The notes beneath the pieces were generated by a model, which was not told the DNA's origin, did not search any database, and saw only the letters and a program-made list of their open reading frames with translations. This document shows, piece by piece, positions 1-10,050 of a stretch of DNA of 64,000 bases. Source of the DNA: Trueperaceae bacterium (GTDB lineage: Bacteria > Deinococcota > Deinococci > Deinococcales > Trueperaceae); the NCBI GenBank assembly GCA_020354625.1, contig CP070651.1:1999321-2063320 (forward strand), given 5' to 3'. Position 1 is the first letter of the stretch. Every line of letters begins with the position of its first letter. Made by a program: the position numbers and the translations under genes.

Positions 1-19
1 TCGCTATCTGCCTGGCGCC

Positions 20-121
20 TAAGGACCTCCAACTTAAGTTTGGGGCAATGCCTCAAACTTAAGGCTACAGAAGCGAGGTTGGACCGCGGCCGCCCGCGGT
101 CCAATTCTGCAAACATAACTT
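20..121 (+). repeat. Two-hairpin dispersed repeat, copy 1
   Basis: About 100 bp with two inverted repeats: 33-45 pairs with 51-63 (13 bp, one G-T pair, 5-nt loop), and 81-89 pairs with 94-102 (perfect 9 bp, GC-rich, 4-nt loop). A second copy lies in inverted orientation at 38530-38656. It shares the first hairpin, the flanking sequence and the right end, and carries about 24 extra bases between the hairpins. No gene lies inside. It is probably a small non-autonomous dispersed element or a structured intergenic repeat. Confidence 0.8.
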
Positions 122-150
122 GCTTAAAGGCAACCTAAAGGCAAACCTTA

Positions 151-402
151 ACCGCGCGCAACGTCGGCCTGAGCGTTCCCGCCGACCTCTCTGTCATCGG
201 CTACGATGATATCGACACCAAGCAGGCCCCAACACCGTCAGGCAGCACCTCGAGCTGAGTGGTCGGCGCGGGATCGAGTGGCTGCTCGCCTTGAATGGAA
301 GGGCACGATACGTGCCCTGAGCTCTTGCCAACGCTCGAGGTCGTGGTGCGTTACACTACAGGTAAAATGCCGATTGCCTCACTTTTCGCGAACGAACGAT
401 AA
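151..402 (+). pseudogene. LacI-family regulator remnant (C-terminal part)
   Basis: Reading 151-258 gives the typical LacI/GalR effector-domain stretch VPADLSVIGYDD. From 234 the homology moves to another frame (TVRQHLELSGRRGIEWLLAL), and from about 316 it returns to the first frame (ELLPTLEVVVRYTTG), which matches the normal LacI family C-terminus. The DNA-binding half is missing and at least two frameshifts are needed, so this is a decayed gene. It lies just upstream of a sugar ABC importer, the usual place for such a regulator, so it may once have controlled that operon. The family assignment rests on motif recognition only. Confidence 0.7.
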
Positions 403-855
403 GTCGATCTAGAGTAGCTTAGCCGTCAACCGTCGTCTTCAACCCAAGTGTTCAGAGTGATGTTTAGGAGGTGCAATCAACACAATCATTGAACCCACCG
501 CCCTACCGAAACCCATCGAAGCCCATGACCTCAACCAACCAGTCAGAGGGGGTGATCGCTTCGCAAAAGAAGCTCGACCTTTGCAACACTGGGAGTCGCT
601 GTAACAGCTAGATCAAATACGGTGTCGAATCCTTAGCGAATAGGACTTACCCGGATTCTATAAGAGGTATACAACTGCTATAGTCGTGGTCGAAGTCGGT
701 ATGCAAGAAGGAGAATGAGCGCTCTAAGACCCGCGCCTGTTCAACTTGATGAGTACTTTTGAACAGGAAATTGGTGCAAATAGCGCTGGATTCATCGAGG
801 TTTGTATACCCGATGAAAGGTCTGGAACGAACGAGTGGAGATTGAGGTGCAAAAT
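403..855. other. Intergenic region upstream of the sugar importer
   Basis: No convincing gene. An AGGAGGT at 466-472 is followed by an open but start-less frame to about 605. Its ribosome-site context (GGAGGTGCA) resembles those of the solute-binding genes at 856 and 20763, so it may be a decayed gene start. An AT-rich stretch at 655-685 with TATACA and TATAGT is a plausible promoter. A short frame at 716-763 encodes 15 residues after an AAGGAG; its significance is unclear. Confidence 0.4.
736..767. promoter_or_regulatory. Hairpin or operator upstream of the sugar importer
   Basis: Perfect 9-bp inverted repeat CCTGTTCAA (736-744) and TTGAACAGG (759-767) separated by 14 nt, about 90 bp before the start at 856. 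No T-run follows, so it is not an obvious terminator. It could be an operator for a sugar regulator or an mRNA leader hairpin. Confidence 0.4.
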
Positions 856-2163
856 ATGAAAAGGCTGATAAACCGAGTTCTTGCCGCCACAGTCCTCAGC
901 ATTCTGGTTCTCTCGATCGGTCTTGGGGTAGCCCAGAGCGATCTTTCAGGGACAACCGTAAGTATCTTTGGCGCATTTACCGACCCGAGCGAGGTGGGAG
1001 GCTTCAACGATGGCTTCGCCATGCTCGAAGAACAGACAGGCGTCGATGTCGTGTACGAAGGCTCAAGTGATTTTGAGATCTTGGTCAACACCCGTGTCGA
1101 AGCTGGAGATCCACCGGATATCGCCTGCTTCCCACAACCCGGACTCATGAACCGATTTGCAGATGACATCGTCGATCCTACAACCTTTTTAAGCACAGAC
1201 TACCTGACGACTCAGTACAACCCTGCTTGGCTCGACATGGCCAGGGCCACCGACGGCAGTGGGAAAGTCCTCGGCGTATGGACGCGTGTCGTCGTCAAAA
1301 GCCTCGTGTGGTACAACCCACAACGATTTGACGATTTCGGATACGATATTCCGGAAACCTGGGATGAACTCATTGAATTGACACAACAAATTGTGGATGA
1401 CGGTGGCGTGCCTTGGAGTGTGTCCATGGAGAGTGGTTCTGCCACTGGCTGGGTCGGTACCGATTGGATCGAAGACATCCTGCTGCGCATCACCTCGCTG
1501 GACAACTACGATGCTTGGACGGTCCCCGCGAACGCCGCAGATCGGCTCCTTTTCAACTCTGAAGAGGTCAGACAGGCCTGGGAATTGATGGGGCAGATCC
1601 TGCTCAACCCTGATTACGTATTGGGCGGCACAGATCGTATTATAGGTGTACGCTTCTTCGATACCGGTGTGCCGGTCGTCCAAGGCGATGCCTTCATGAC
1701 GAAGATGGGCAGCTTCATGCCCCCCTGGCTGGGCGAGGAGATCCTTGCACAGATCGAAATTGCACCTGATGGCGATCTTTGGTACTTCGTGTTCCCACCC
1801 ATCGATGCTGCCTACGGCACACCGGTGCTGACGTCCGGTGACGTTTGCTCCGCCTTTTCCGATCGCCCCGAAGTCCGTGCAGTCATGGAGCTCATGACGA
1901 AAGCGGAGTTCCTAAAACCAGGAATCGAAAATGGTGTATTCCTTTCACCACACAACGATCAAAACCTTGACTGGTATCCATCAGACACCAGAGGTCTAGG
2001 GGATATCCTCCTGACCGCTGACAGCTTCCGCTTCGACGGTGGTGACCTGCAACCGGGTGTGGTAGGTGCCGGTAGCTTCTGGCAAGGCGTAGTCGACTAT
2101 GTTCAAGGGACAAAAGACCTTGATAGCATCCTCAATGACATCGATGCAAGCTGGCCAAACTAG
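856..2163 (+). CDS. Sugar ABC transporter substrate-binding protein, AglE-like
   Basis: Extracytoplasmic solute-binding protein (family 1) that would deliver an oligosaccharide, probably an alpha-glucoside, to the two permeases just downstream. An N-terminal signal sequence (charged KRLINR, then a hydrophobic stretch ending near GVAQS) precedes the mature domain. Stretches such as GSATGWVGTDWIEDILLR resemble the AglE group. The ATG at 856 is preferred over the in-frame GTG at 835 because GAGGTG (844-849) sits 6 nt upstream and the signal peptide then starts normally. No ATPase or glycosidase is encoded nearby, so a shared MsmK/MalK-type ATPase elsewhere is likely. Substrate is inferred from family resemblance only. 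Confidence 0.85.
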   Translation: MKRLINRVLAATVLSILVLSIGLGVAQSDLSGTTVSIFGAFTDPSEVGGFNDGFAMLEEQTGVDVVYEGSSDFEILVNTRVEAGDPPDIACFPQPGLMNRFADDIVDPTTFLSTDYLTTQYNPAWLDMARATDGSGKVLGVWTRVVVKSLVWYNPQRFDDFGYDIPETWDELIELTQQIVDDGGVPWSVSMESGSATGWVGTDWIEDILLRITSLDNYDAWTVPANAADRLLFNSEEVRQAWELMGQILLNPDYVLGGTDRIIGVRFFDTGVPVVQGDAFMTKMGSFMPPWLGEEILAQIEIAPDGDLWYFVFPPIDAAYGTPVLTSGDVCSAFSDRPEVRAVMELMTKAEFLKPGIENGVFLSPHNDQNLDWYPSDTRGLGDILLTADSFRFDGGDLQPGVVGAGSFWQGVVDYVQGTKDLDSILNDIDASWPN

Positions 2164-2268
2164 GTACTGCAGAGACCCCTAGTGTCGCAATGTGCGGGCG
2201 CACATCTCCACGTATTGCTCCCGCACAACTCTATTTTCTAAAGTTGTTTTCTCTGAAGAAGGTGTCAG

Positions 2269-3396
2269 GTGGCGAAGAGTCAGCCGAGCAACCAAGCCGA
2301 GCGATCTGCAAGTAGCCTTTCTGATTGGATTACCACGGGACCACTACGCCTCCTCTTTGCCTTTGTCATACCCGTACTAGGATTTGTTGCCTTATGGCGC
2401 AGTTTTGTGTTTTTACGCGACGCCGAAGCGCCAAAACTTGCTATCGCCATCGTGGCGCTTATCGTCGGTATCTTCGGCATCTGGTTTCTATTCTGGGCGA
2501 CCAACAATGTGGTAGAGAGACTCTCTGAAAGGCTCCGGGGTGCACTGCGTCCCTTTGTGTTCGTGGGACCGGCTATGGTCATTCTCGGCGTTTATCTCGT
2601 TTACCCGGGCATCAACACCTTTATTCGCAGTTTCATGAACAGCGACTCTAGCGCTCTTGTCGGTTTTACACACTACCGTTTCATCTTTTTTAGCCGTGAG
2701 ATGCAGCAAGTCCTGCTAAACAACCTTCTCTGGCTCGTTTTCGTCACTGGTGGAACCGTGGTTGCAGGCCTGATCATAGCGGTTTTGGTGGATCGCATCG
2801 GCAGGTGGGAGCCGCTAGCCAAATCTCTTATCTTCCTTCCCATGGCCATCTCCTCAGTTGGGGCCAGCGTTATTTGGAAATTCATGTACGACAAACAGAC
2901 CAACCCGAACTTGCCTGAGATAGGGTTTATCAACGCGGTGATAACTGCGCTCGGCGGTAGCGGTCTCGATTGGATTCGAACGAGCCCTATCAACAACTTC
3001 GCCTACATGTTCATCATGTTATGGATGCTTACCGGCTTCTGCATGGTCATATTCTCTGCTGCCGTGAAAGGTGTTCCCGGTGAACTGCTTGAGGCGGGGC
3101 GTATCGATGGTGCAAACGAGTTCCGCGTGTTCTTCAACATCATCATCCCCTATATCGCACCCACCATTCTCACTGTCACCACCACTGTGCTGATCATGGT
3201 ACTCAAGGTTTTCGACATCATCTATGTTTTCGGCGGGCAGCTCTTCAACGCTGACGTCATCGCCAACCGCATGTTCCGCGAACTCTTTACGTACGTCAAT
3301 TTTGGATTGGGTAGTGCCCTCGCCTCGCTATTACTCGTAGCCGTGATACCGATCATCATTTGGAACGTGCACGAGCTGCAGAAGGTGAGGCGTTAG
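2269..3396 (+). CDS. Sugar ABC transporter permease, AglF/MalF-like
   Basis: Inner-membrane permease of a carbohydrate ABC importer. After two N-terminal membrane segments (about residues 24-75) there is a MalF-type core with several further helices and the permease loop motif around EAGRIDGANEFRVFF (about residue 280), where the ATPase docks. At 375 residues it is longer than the usual 300 because of the N-terminal membrane extension. It starts with GTG, preceded by AGAAGGTG. It lies between the binding protein and the second permease, four bases before the latter, so the three form one operon. Confidence 0.88.
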   Translation: MAKSQPSNQAERSASSLSDWITTGPLRLLFAFVIPVLGFVALWRSFVFLRDAEAPKLAIAIVALIVGIFGIWFLFWATNNVVERLSERLRGALRPFVFVGPAMVILGVYLVYPGINTFIRSFMNSDSSALVGFTHYRFIFFSREMQQVLLNNLLWLVFVTGGTVVAGLIIAVLVDRIGRWEPLAKSLIFLPMAISSVGASVIWKFMYDKQTNPNLPEIGFINAVITALGGSGLDWIRTSPINNFAYMFIMLWMLTGFCMVIFSAAVKGVPGELLEAGRIDGANEFRVFFNIIIPYIAPTILTVTTTVLIMVLKVFDIIYVFGGQLFNADVIANRMFRELFTYVNFGLGSALASLLLVAVIPIIIWNVHELQKVRR

Positions 3397-3399
3397 GCT

Positions 3400-4566
3400 G
3401 TGACGGTCGACATCAGGCAAGTACTCACCCGAGGGCCGCTCTACTTCATCGTCGCTTTTATCTGCATCTTTTGGTCCGTCCCGACACTAGGGGTTCTCAT
3501 CAGCTCGTTTCGGTCCGAGCGTGAGATCAACGAAAGTGGTTGGTGGTCTGTGTTCCGGCTGGAACGCGACAATCCCGCCTACACGAACCTTCTCAAGGAT
3601 GTACGAGATCGAGAAAGGGCCTTGGCGCGGGCTCAAGAACGACAACAGGAAGAAACCGTAGCGTTTGAGAGCGCCCAAACCACTTTAGAAACTGCACGTG
3701 CTTCGAACGATGCAACGCAGATAGCACAAGCAGAAGAGGCCTTGGCTGAAGCAGAAGAGGATCTGGCCAGTACCGAGGCCCGTCTCGAACGCCTCCAAGG
3801 TCGGCTGGAGGAAGCGCGCACCGCACTCGTCTCTTCCGGTGAGCCAGAAAAGATAAGGTTCGGCTCCGCCGCCTGGCGTGCCCAATGGACCATCGAGAAC
3901 TACAAGGCGGTGCTCACCACCGCCAATATGAATATCGCATTTTTCAACAGCCTGCTTGTAACCATTCCTTCGGTTGTCATCCCCATCACCATAGCCGCTT
4001 TCGCGGCCTACGCCTTTGCCTGGATGAAATTCCCCTTGCGCAATGTTCTTTTTGCACTGGTAGTCGTGCTCATGGTTGTTCCCTTGCACGTCTCTCTCAT
4101 CCCCATGTTGCGCCTCTACCTCAAGCTGGAACTCAACGGAACCTACCTGGGCATCTGGCTAGCCCACACCGGCTTTGGGATGCCGCTTGCCATCTACCTT
4201 CTCTTCGGTTACATCTCTACCATTCCGAGTGAAATTATCGAATCGGCAGAGGTGGACGGCGCCTCTCCTTTTACCAAGTTTTCACGCCTCGTTTTACCGC
4301 TATCTGTGCCCGCCATCGCTTCCTTTGCCATCTTTCAATTTCTCTGGGTGTGGAACGACCTTCTGGTTGCCCTGGTGTTTTTAGGAACCCAGATCGAAAA
4401 CCGGGTGGTGACGCGAGAACTCGCCGAGATGGTCGGTTCTCGAGGACAAGACTGGGAGGTACTCACCGCGGGAGCCTTTATCAGCATGATCCTGCCACTC
4501 TTCATTTTCTTTGCGCTGCAGCGCTACTTCATCCGAGGAATGATGGCCGGTTCGGTCAAAGGGTGA
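3400..4566 (+). CDS. Sugar ABC transporter permease, AglG/MalG-like with coiled-coil insert
   Basis: Second permease of the importer. Membrane segment 1 spans about residues 11-36. The MalG-type core, with the docking loop ESAEVDGASPFTKF, occupies the C-terminal 230 residues. Between them, about residues 61-147 form a long charged heptad region (repeated AEEALAEAEEDLASTEARLE-like text) that would project outside the cytoplasm. Ordinary MalG proteins are about 280 residues; this one is 388. AglG-type proteins are known to have an enlarged first loop, but the coiled coil looks distinctive. GTG start, with a purine-rich GAAGGTGAGG upstream. Confidence 0.85.
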   Translation: MTVDIRQVLTRGPLYFIVAFICIFWSVPTLGVLISSFRSEREINESGWWSVFRLERDNPAYTNLLKDVRDRERALARAQERQQEETVAFESAQTTLETARASNDATQIAQAEEALAEAEEDLASTEARLERLQGRLEEARTALVSSGEPEKIRFGSAAWRAQWTIENYKAVLTTANMNIAFFNSLLVTIPSVVIPITIAAFAAYAFAWMKFPLRNVLFALVVVLMVVPLHVSLIPMLRLYLKLELNGTYLGIWLAHTGFGMPLAIYLLFGYISTIPSEIIESAEVDGASPFTKFSRLVLPLSVPAIASFAIFQFLWVWNDLLVALVFLGTQIENRVVTRELAEMVGSRGQDWEVLTAGAFISMILPLFIFFALQRYFIRGMMAGSVKG

Positions 4567-4635
4567 CAGGCCAACAGACCGATCTAGTGACATCTCGCCA
4601 TAAATTAACATCGAGAATCTATTCTTGAGTCAATG

Positions 4636-4830
4636 TCAAGCCAAAAGCTCGAGCGGCACCTCGGACAGCCACGGCCCTGTCACCTCGGGGAAACGCTGGG
4701 GCGCGAAGCCAGCGGTCAGTGTATGGGCAGCCTGGGCCTGGTAGCCCTCGTCAGCCGGCTCGCTATAGACCTCGATCTGCCGCTCGACCAGGTTGACGAG
4801 CCATACTTCCGGAAAACAGTGCATAGGTCG
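4636..4830 (-). pseudogene. Uma2/DUF820-family remnant (C-terminal part)
   Basis: The reverse strand reads PEVWLVNLVERQIEVYSEP and then a stretch ending in a Uma2-like C-terminus (FPEVTGPWLSEV). This resembles the last third of Uma2 (DUF820) restriction-like nucleases. The frame stays open to 5010, but the upstream residues do not resemble the family, and the expected N-terminal catalytic region is missing. I read it as a truncated relic. It lies next to the degenerate repeats. Confidence 0.5.
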
Positions 4831-4990
4831 GCAGAAGTGGACTTTCTCCCGACGATGACATAAACTCAGACGCATGAAATGCAGGCCGCGCATCCGAACG
4901 CCGCGCACCTTCAAACGGCACCACCAGCACTGGTAGGGTCGCCGGCCGCTCTTTTGCTCTTGCAACGAATCAAACGGACAATACGCAGAA

Positions 4991-5256
4991 GGTGATGAGT
5001 AAACAGTCATGAGTGATGAGTAGGGCAGATGTCACCCGTTCAGCCCAACCGCTGGTAAATGATCTACCCATCACCCATCACCTTCCTTCCAGACGCGACA
5101 GTGGGTATAGACGGGATCAAGCACGAGCGTTCGCCGCACTCATTATCCATTACTCATCACTCATCACCTTGCTTCCAAACGCAACCGTTAGTATTGACAG
5201 GCTCAGCCACGACTGTTCGCAACACGCATTACCCATGACCCATCACTCATCACTCA
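4991..5256. repeat. Degenerate tandem repeats (TCATCAC heptamers and two ~90-bp units)
   Basis: The region is built from GATGAGT/ACTCATC heptamers (for example 4991-5023, 5069-5083, 5153-5170, 5239-5259). Two diverged units of about 90 bp, roughly 5076-5161 and 5162-5254, share the order CATCACCTT, TTCCA/TTCCAA, GACGGG/GACAGG, GTTCGC. A related block occurs at 7351-7375. Neither coding nor promoter function is apparent. Confidence 0.65.
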
Positions 5257-5299
5257 TTACCTAATGATCTTGTCGTAACCCAGTACGGAGGTACCTACA

Positions 5300-6513
<1,214 letters not shown>

Positions 6514-6517
<4 letters not shown>

Positions 6518-7302
6518 GCCGCATCGCAAGCGCCTTCGAAAGGGCCAAGCGAGAAAACCGCGCCGCCTTCATCCCCTATCTGACGGCGGGGTATCCCGAC
6601 GAAGCGGGTTTTTTAAAGGTGGCACAAGATCTTTTGGAGGTAGCGGACCTGCTCGAAGTCGGTCTCCCCTATTCGGATCCCTTGGGTGACGGGCCGACCA
6701 TCCAGCGCTCTTCTGAAGAGGCGCTGCGCCAGGGCGTGAGTACAGCCAAGGTCTTCGAGCTGATTGCACGCCTGCGGCGCCAGAGCGACAAACCGCTGGT
6801 GCTGATGACCTACTACAACCCGATCTACTGCTACCCGAGCGGCGAAGCCGGTTTTTTACAAGATCTCAAGGCAGCAGGCGGCGACGGCGTGATCCTGCCC
6901 GACCTGCCGGCCGATGAAGCAGACACGCTGATATCTGCAGCGCGCGAGCTGGGTATCGACACCATCTTCTTGGTGGCCCCCACTTCGACCGATGAGCGGT
7001 TGCGGGTGGTGACGTCAGCCTGCAGCGGCTTCATCTACGCGGTCTCGGTCACGGGCGTAACGGGAGCGCGCGACCAACTCCCCCAAGACGTTCCAGACCT
7101 CGTGCGCCGCGTCAAAGCCGTCAGCTCGGTACCGGTTGCCGTCGGCTTCGGCGTCTCCGGAAAAGAGACCGCCCGACCCGTGGCGGAGGTGGCCGACGGG
7201 GTAGTGGTCGGCTCGGCACTGATTCGCGCTATCGCAGAGCAGCGAGATCTTACCCCCCTGGCTGAAGAGATTGCTCAGGCGTGTAGAAAAACGCTCATGT
7301 AG
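6514..7302 (+). CDS. trpA: Tryptophan synthase alpha chain
   Basis: TIM-barrel subunit that cleaves indole-3-glycerol phosphate and channels indole to TrpB. The catalytic acids fall in [19 protein letters not shown], namely E48 and D59, matching the family pair. Glycine-rich phosphate-binding segments are present near the C-terminus (VGFGVSGKE and VVVGSALI). Length 262 aa is usual. The GTG start overlaps the trpB stop codon. Confidence 0.97.
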
Positions 7303-7426
7303 ATTTCCACGATCAAAAGGACCCGTGGGTTTCTTGGTAAAACCTTTGTCGTGATGGGTGATGAGTGATCTCACCACCCCACGGATCCTCCTGAGGATCG
7401 CACAACAGCATCTTTTGAAACCCGCT

Positions 7427-8062
7427 TTAGTCTGTAAAGATAAACACGTCACGTCCGAGGAGCTGATACAGCTCCTTTGAGACAAAGAACACACCGCCTC
7501 GGGTCTCCGGAACACGGTTATAGGCGACCCGCACAATGACCGGAGAAGTCGACTGGTCCGACGCGAGCAGTAGCAGCTGTCCGATCGGATATAAGGGGGA
7601 GGCCACCTCAAACCCCTTCAAAGTACCGGTCGGCACGGCTTGAGCCGAGGCTTGACCCGCCGTGAGCAGCTCGAGCTTGACCGGGGCCAAACCGCTACGC
7701 AGAAGACCGATGCGCTCGGCCGCTGCAGGGGATAAATCGATGATGCGTCCGGCCCGGAACGGACCGCGGTCGTTGATCCTTACGACCACGCTCTTACCCG
7801 TATTCAGATTGGTTACTCTGACTTGAGAATCGAACGGTAGCGTCTTGTGAGCAGCCGTGAGCTCATTGGGATCGTAGATTTCCCCGTTGGCCGTACTCCG
7901 ACCGACAAAGCCAGGGCCGTACCAAGAGGCCAACCCTTCCGAGGTATGGATCGGATGCTCATGACCGTGGGTAGAACTATACCCTGCCACCGGCACGGTC
8001 ACAGGCGCGCATGAAGCAGCCAAGAGGCAAACGAAAGCCAAAAAAAGAACGTAGCGGGCCAC
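7427..8062 (-). CDS. RlpA-like lipoprotein (septal lytic transglycosylase family)
   Basis: Secreted lipoprotein: the signal peptide ends in LAASC, so Cys18 would be lipidated. The middle carries the double-psi beta-barrel of RlpA (GLASWYGPGFVGRSTANGE, about residues 43-62, then RINDRGPF with the conserved Asp, then IDLSPAAAERIG). RlpA proteins cleave peptidoglycan strands lacking stem peptides, often at the septum. No SPOR domain is recognisable in the C-terminal 80 residues. The GTG start lies five bases after a TAGCAT box on this strand, so the mRNA may be nearly leaderless. Confidence 0.85.
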   Translation of the reverse strand: MARYVLFLAFVCLLAASCAPVTVPVAGYSSTHGHEHPIHTSEGLASWYGPGFVGRSTANGEIYDPNELTAAHKTLPFDSQVRVTNLNTGKSVVVRINDRGPFRAGRIIDLSPAAAERIGLLRSGLAPVKLELLTAGQASAQAVPTGTLKGFEVASPLYPIGQLLLLASDQSTSPVIVRVAYNRVPETRGGVFFVSKELYQLLGRDVFIFTD

Positions 8063-8105
8063 GCGCCATGCTACGCTAGCTTGATAGCTGGAAGCAAGTA
8101 ATTTC

Positions 8106-8282
8106 TTATCTTATCGGATACCAGGTGCGACGAGCGAGCTCTTTGTGGCAGAGTACGAACGCTTCGTAGTCCTCGATCTCAGCGGACCCGTTCGAGATCG
8201 CACTTTCGCACTCGTTGATCAGATCGCTCAGTTCCTCGTTGCTTAGCCGCTGGATGTTCCTGAAGAAATCACCTTGTTGCAT
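8106..8282 (-). CDS. Small hypothetical protein (58 aa)
   Basis: Small soluble, acidic, probably helical protein ending in CHKELARRTWYPIR. I do not recognise the family. An in-frame ATG at 8303 would add seven residues, but the ATG at 8282 has AAGCGAGG about 8 nt upstream, so I prefer it. It lies upstream of the RlpA-like gene on the same strand, with no clear terminator between them. Coding status is supported by length, the ribosome site and its placement only. Confidence 0.5.
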   Translation of the reverse strand: MQQGDFFRNIQRLSNEELSDLINECESAISNGSAEIEDYEAFVLCHKELARRTWYPIR

Positions 8283-8537
8283 CGTGTCGTGCCTCGCTTT
8301 CAAGTCGTAGGTGCAATGACGTTGTCTTCCAGCTACCGGCTTTAGACATCTGAAACTGTAACAGGCTCCCTCTTACGCTCCTCTTACAGAATCCTCACGG
8401 CTTTCTAACCCCACCATCCTCTCACAGATTCTGCAGGACTTCACCGCCTCTTTAGCCAGCAACCGAACGAATCAGGAACATCTTGTCCACTCTCGACGCA
8501 CCGTCATCACACGCCCACCAAGGATGCTCGAACCCGC

Positions 8538-8543
8538 TATGCT
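8538..8543 (+). promoter_or_regulatory. Leaderless -10 box of tatD
   Basis: TATGCT followed by exactly 6 nt and then the ATG at 8550. Transcription would start at or next to the start codon. No Shine-Dalgarno sequence precedes the ATG and no clear -35 is visible. Confidence 0.6.
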
Positions 8544-8549
8544 GACGGT

Positions 8550-9308
8550 ATGATCGATTCGCATTGTCATCTCGATTACTGTGATGAGCCGGCCCAAGCA
8601 GCTTCGAGCCTGCGCGGGCTGATCAGCGTCGGCACCAACCTGGAACGGAACGAGCGAACGCTCGAACTAGTCGACCGGCTCGCCAACACCTGGGCCGCCG
8701 TCGGCGTACACCCCAACAACGCCAGCGACGCGAGCGACCACGTCGTGAGAGAGGGTGTCGAACGACAAGCGAATCACCACAAGGTCGTCGCCATCGGCGA
8801 GACAGGATTCGATACCTACTGGAAAAAAGAATCGTTGTCTTCCCAACGGGAAGCGTTTCTTTGGCATGCCGAGTTGGCCAACGAGTTGGACAAACCCCTC
8901 ATACTGCACGTCCGTGATGGGCAAAACGACGAAAAGGCCTCGCTCGAAGCCGCACGGTTACTAGAGCAGGTAGCTTACCCGAAAGGCATCTTGCACTGCT
9001 TCAACGGCCACGTTCGCCTGCTCGAGACCGGGCTGGAACTCGGCTGGATGGTCTCTTTTGCCGGCAACCTCACCTATAAGAGCGCTGCCTCGATTCGAGC
9101 TGCGGCCCAATCGGTACCCGAAGACCGCTTGCTGGTTGAAACCGACAGTCCCTACCTAGCACCGATCCCCAAACGTGGCCGCTCAAACCGACCGGCCTTC
9201 GTTCACTACACCGCAGCGTTTCTAGCTGAACTCCGCGGGGTTTCAGTGGCCGCTATCGAGGCCATCACCGACCAGAATGCCATAAGGATATACGGGTTAC
9301 CCCTATAA
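8550..9308 (+). CDS. tatD: TatD-family metal-dependent DNase
   Basis: TIM-barrel metal-dependent hydrolase of the TatD/YcfH group, involved in DNA fragmentation and repair or 3'-end processing. Metal ligands are visible in order: H5 and H7 (DSHCHLD), the Glu of AIGETGFD, His of LILHVRDG, His of ILHCFNGH and Asp of VETDSPYLAP. Length 252 aa is typical. It has no ribosome-binding site but a TATGCT box 6 nt upstream, implying a leaderless mRNA. Confidence 0.93.
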   Translation: MIDSHCHLDYCDEPAQAASSLRGLISVGTNLERNERTLELVDRLANTWAAVGVHPNNASDASDHVVREGVERQANHHKVVAIGETGFDTYWKKESLSSQREAFLWHAELANELDKPLILHVRDGQNDEKASLEAARLLEQVAYPKGILHCFNGHVRLLETGLELGWMVSFAGNLTYKSAASIRAAAQSVPEDRLLVETDSPYLAPIPKRGRSNRPAFVHYTAAFLAELRGVSVAAIEAITDQNAIRIYGLPL

Positions 9309-9334
9309 CCGAAGGGGGTCATATCGCTCTTCGG

Positions 9335-9793
9335 TCAAGGACTCTTTTGCTTACCTACAAGCCGACTCTCTGGCTCGTGTTTGTCGTAACGCAGGAATTC
9401 AGCCAGGCGAGTACGCGAAATGACTCGGTGCGGATCGAAGGGGATAAAAGCCGTGATGATATCGACCCACCGCGCCCTGCTGTACTCGATGACGACATGG
9501 ATGGGTATTCGCACTTCTGGACTCACCTGAAGGTAACCGAGAACCAGGAGACGCTCATCCTCCCAGTACCGCATGAGCTCTCTCCCGTGCAAGATGGTGG
9601 AAACCATATCCCTTTCGGTGAACCCCTCACAAGAAGCGTGGTTGATAGCATGGCTACCGATCCGATAGCGCCCCTGCCTGACCAGTGGACGAAGGTCGTC
9701 GAGCGTCCTGTGTTTTGGTCCGACTTTACGCTTCGTCGACCGCTCGCGAGTCGTCGATCTTCCCTGGTTGGGGCCTTGCGTCAGCTCATCCAT
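9335..9793 (-). CDS. DUF4258-domain protein
   Basis: About residues 40-135 match the DUF4258 pattern: RIGSHAINHASCEGFTERDM, a GRELMRYWEDERLLVLGY segment, then HVVIEYSR and ITAFIPFDPHRV. This compact fold is related to RelE/BrnT-type toxins, but I see no partner antitoxin gene next to it, so toxin activity is not implied. The first 30 residues are basic and low in complexity. CTGGAGG is located 5 nt before the ATG. It converges with tatD, and a weak hairpin (ACCGAAG at 9308-9314 with CTTCGGT) lies between them. Confidence 0.7.
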   Translation of the reverse strand: MDELTQGPNQGRSTTRERSTKRKVGPKHRTLDDLRPLVRQGRYRIGSHAINHASCEGFTERDMVSTILHGRELMRYWEDERLLVLGYLQVSPEVRIPIHVVIEYSRARWVDIITAFIPFDPHRVISRTRLAEFLRYDKHEPESRLVGKQKSP

Positions 9794-10050
9794 GACGCCT
9801 CCAGAATATCTGCAGGATCACCGCCCCACCCCCTTCCACGTGAGCGTCCACGGTGTCCTGCAGTCCTGTACGGTTATGGTAGCATAGCGAGTAGAGGATG
9901 AGGCTGTCGTACGTCGCACGTTTGCCCCAGTCTTTGCCTGACCGGCCCGCATTTCGGCAGTTCGAATCGATCAACCCGTCACATGATCGTGCGGCACAGA
10001 ACTAGCCATTTCTTCACAAGACACCAACGAACCCCATACAAGAGGTCACC

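Noticed and set aside
206-412. Short + frame of 68 codons near the left end
   Set aside because: It is an alternative frame over the LacI-type remnant and its product resembles nothing; the readable homology is in the other frames.
5194-5199. TTGACA before trpB as a promoter -35
   Set aside because: No acceptable -10 lies 16-18 bp downstream, so I do not call a promoter.
5013-5264. 83-codon + frame between the Uma2 relic and trpB
   Set aside because: It lies wholly in the degenerate heptamer repeats and encodes repetitive His/Ser text.
9309-9350. Terminator between tatD and the DUF4258 gene
   Set aside because: The ACCGAAG/CTTCGGT stem has a 14-nt loop and only a weak T-rich end 12 nt away; too weak to call.
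9786-9974. Reverse 62-codon frame upstream of the DUF4258 gene
   Set aside because: No ribosome site, unusual composition, and it occupies the likely promoter region of the DUF4258 gene.
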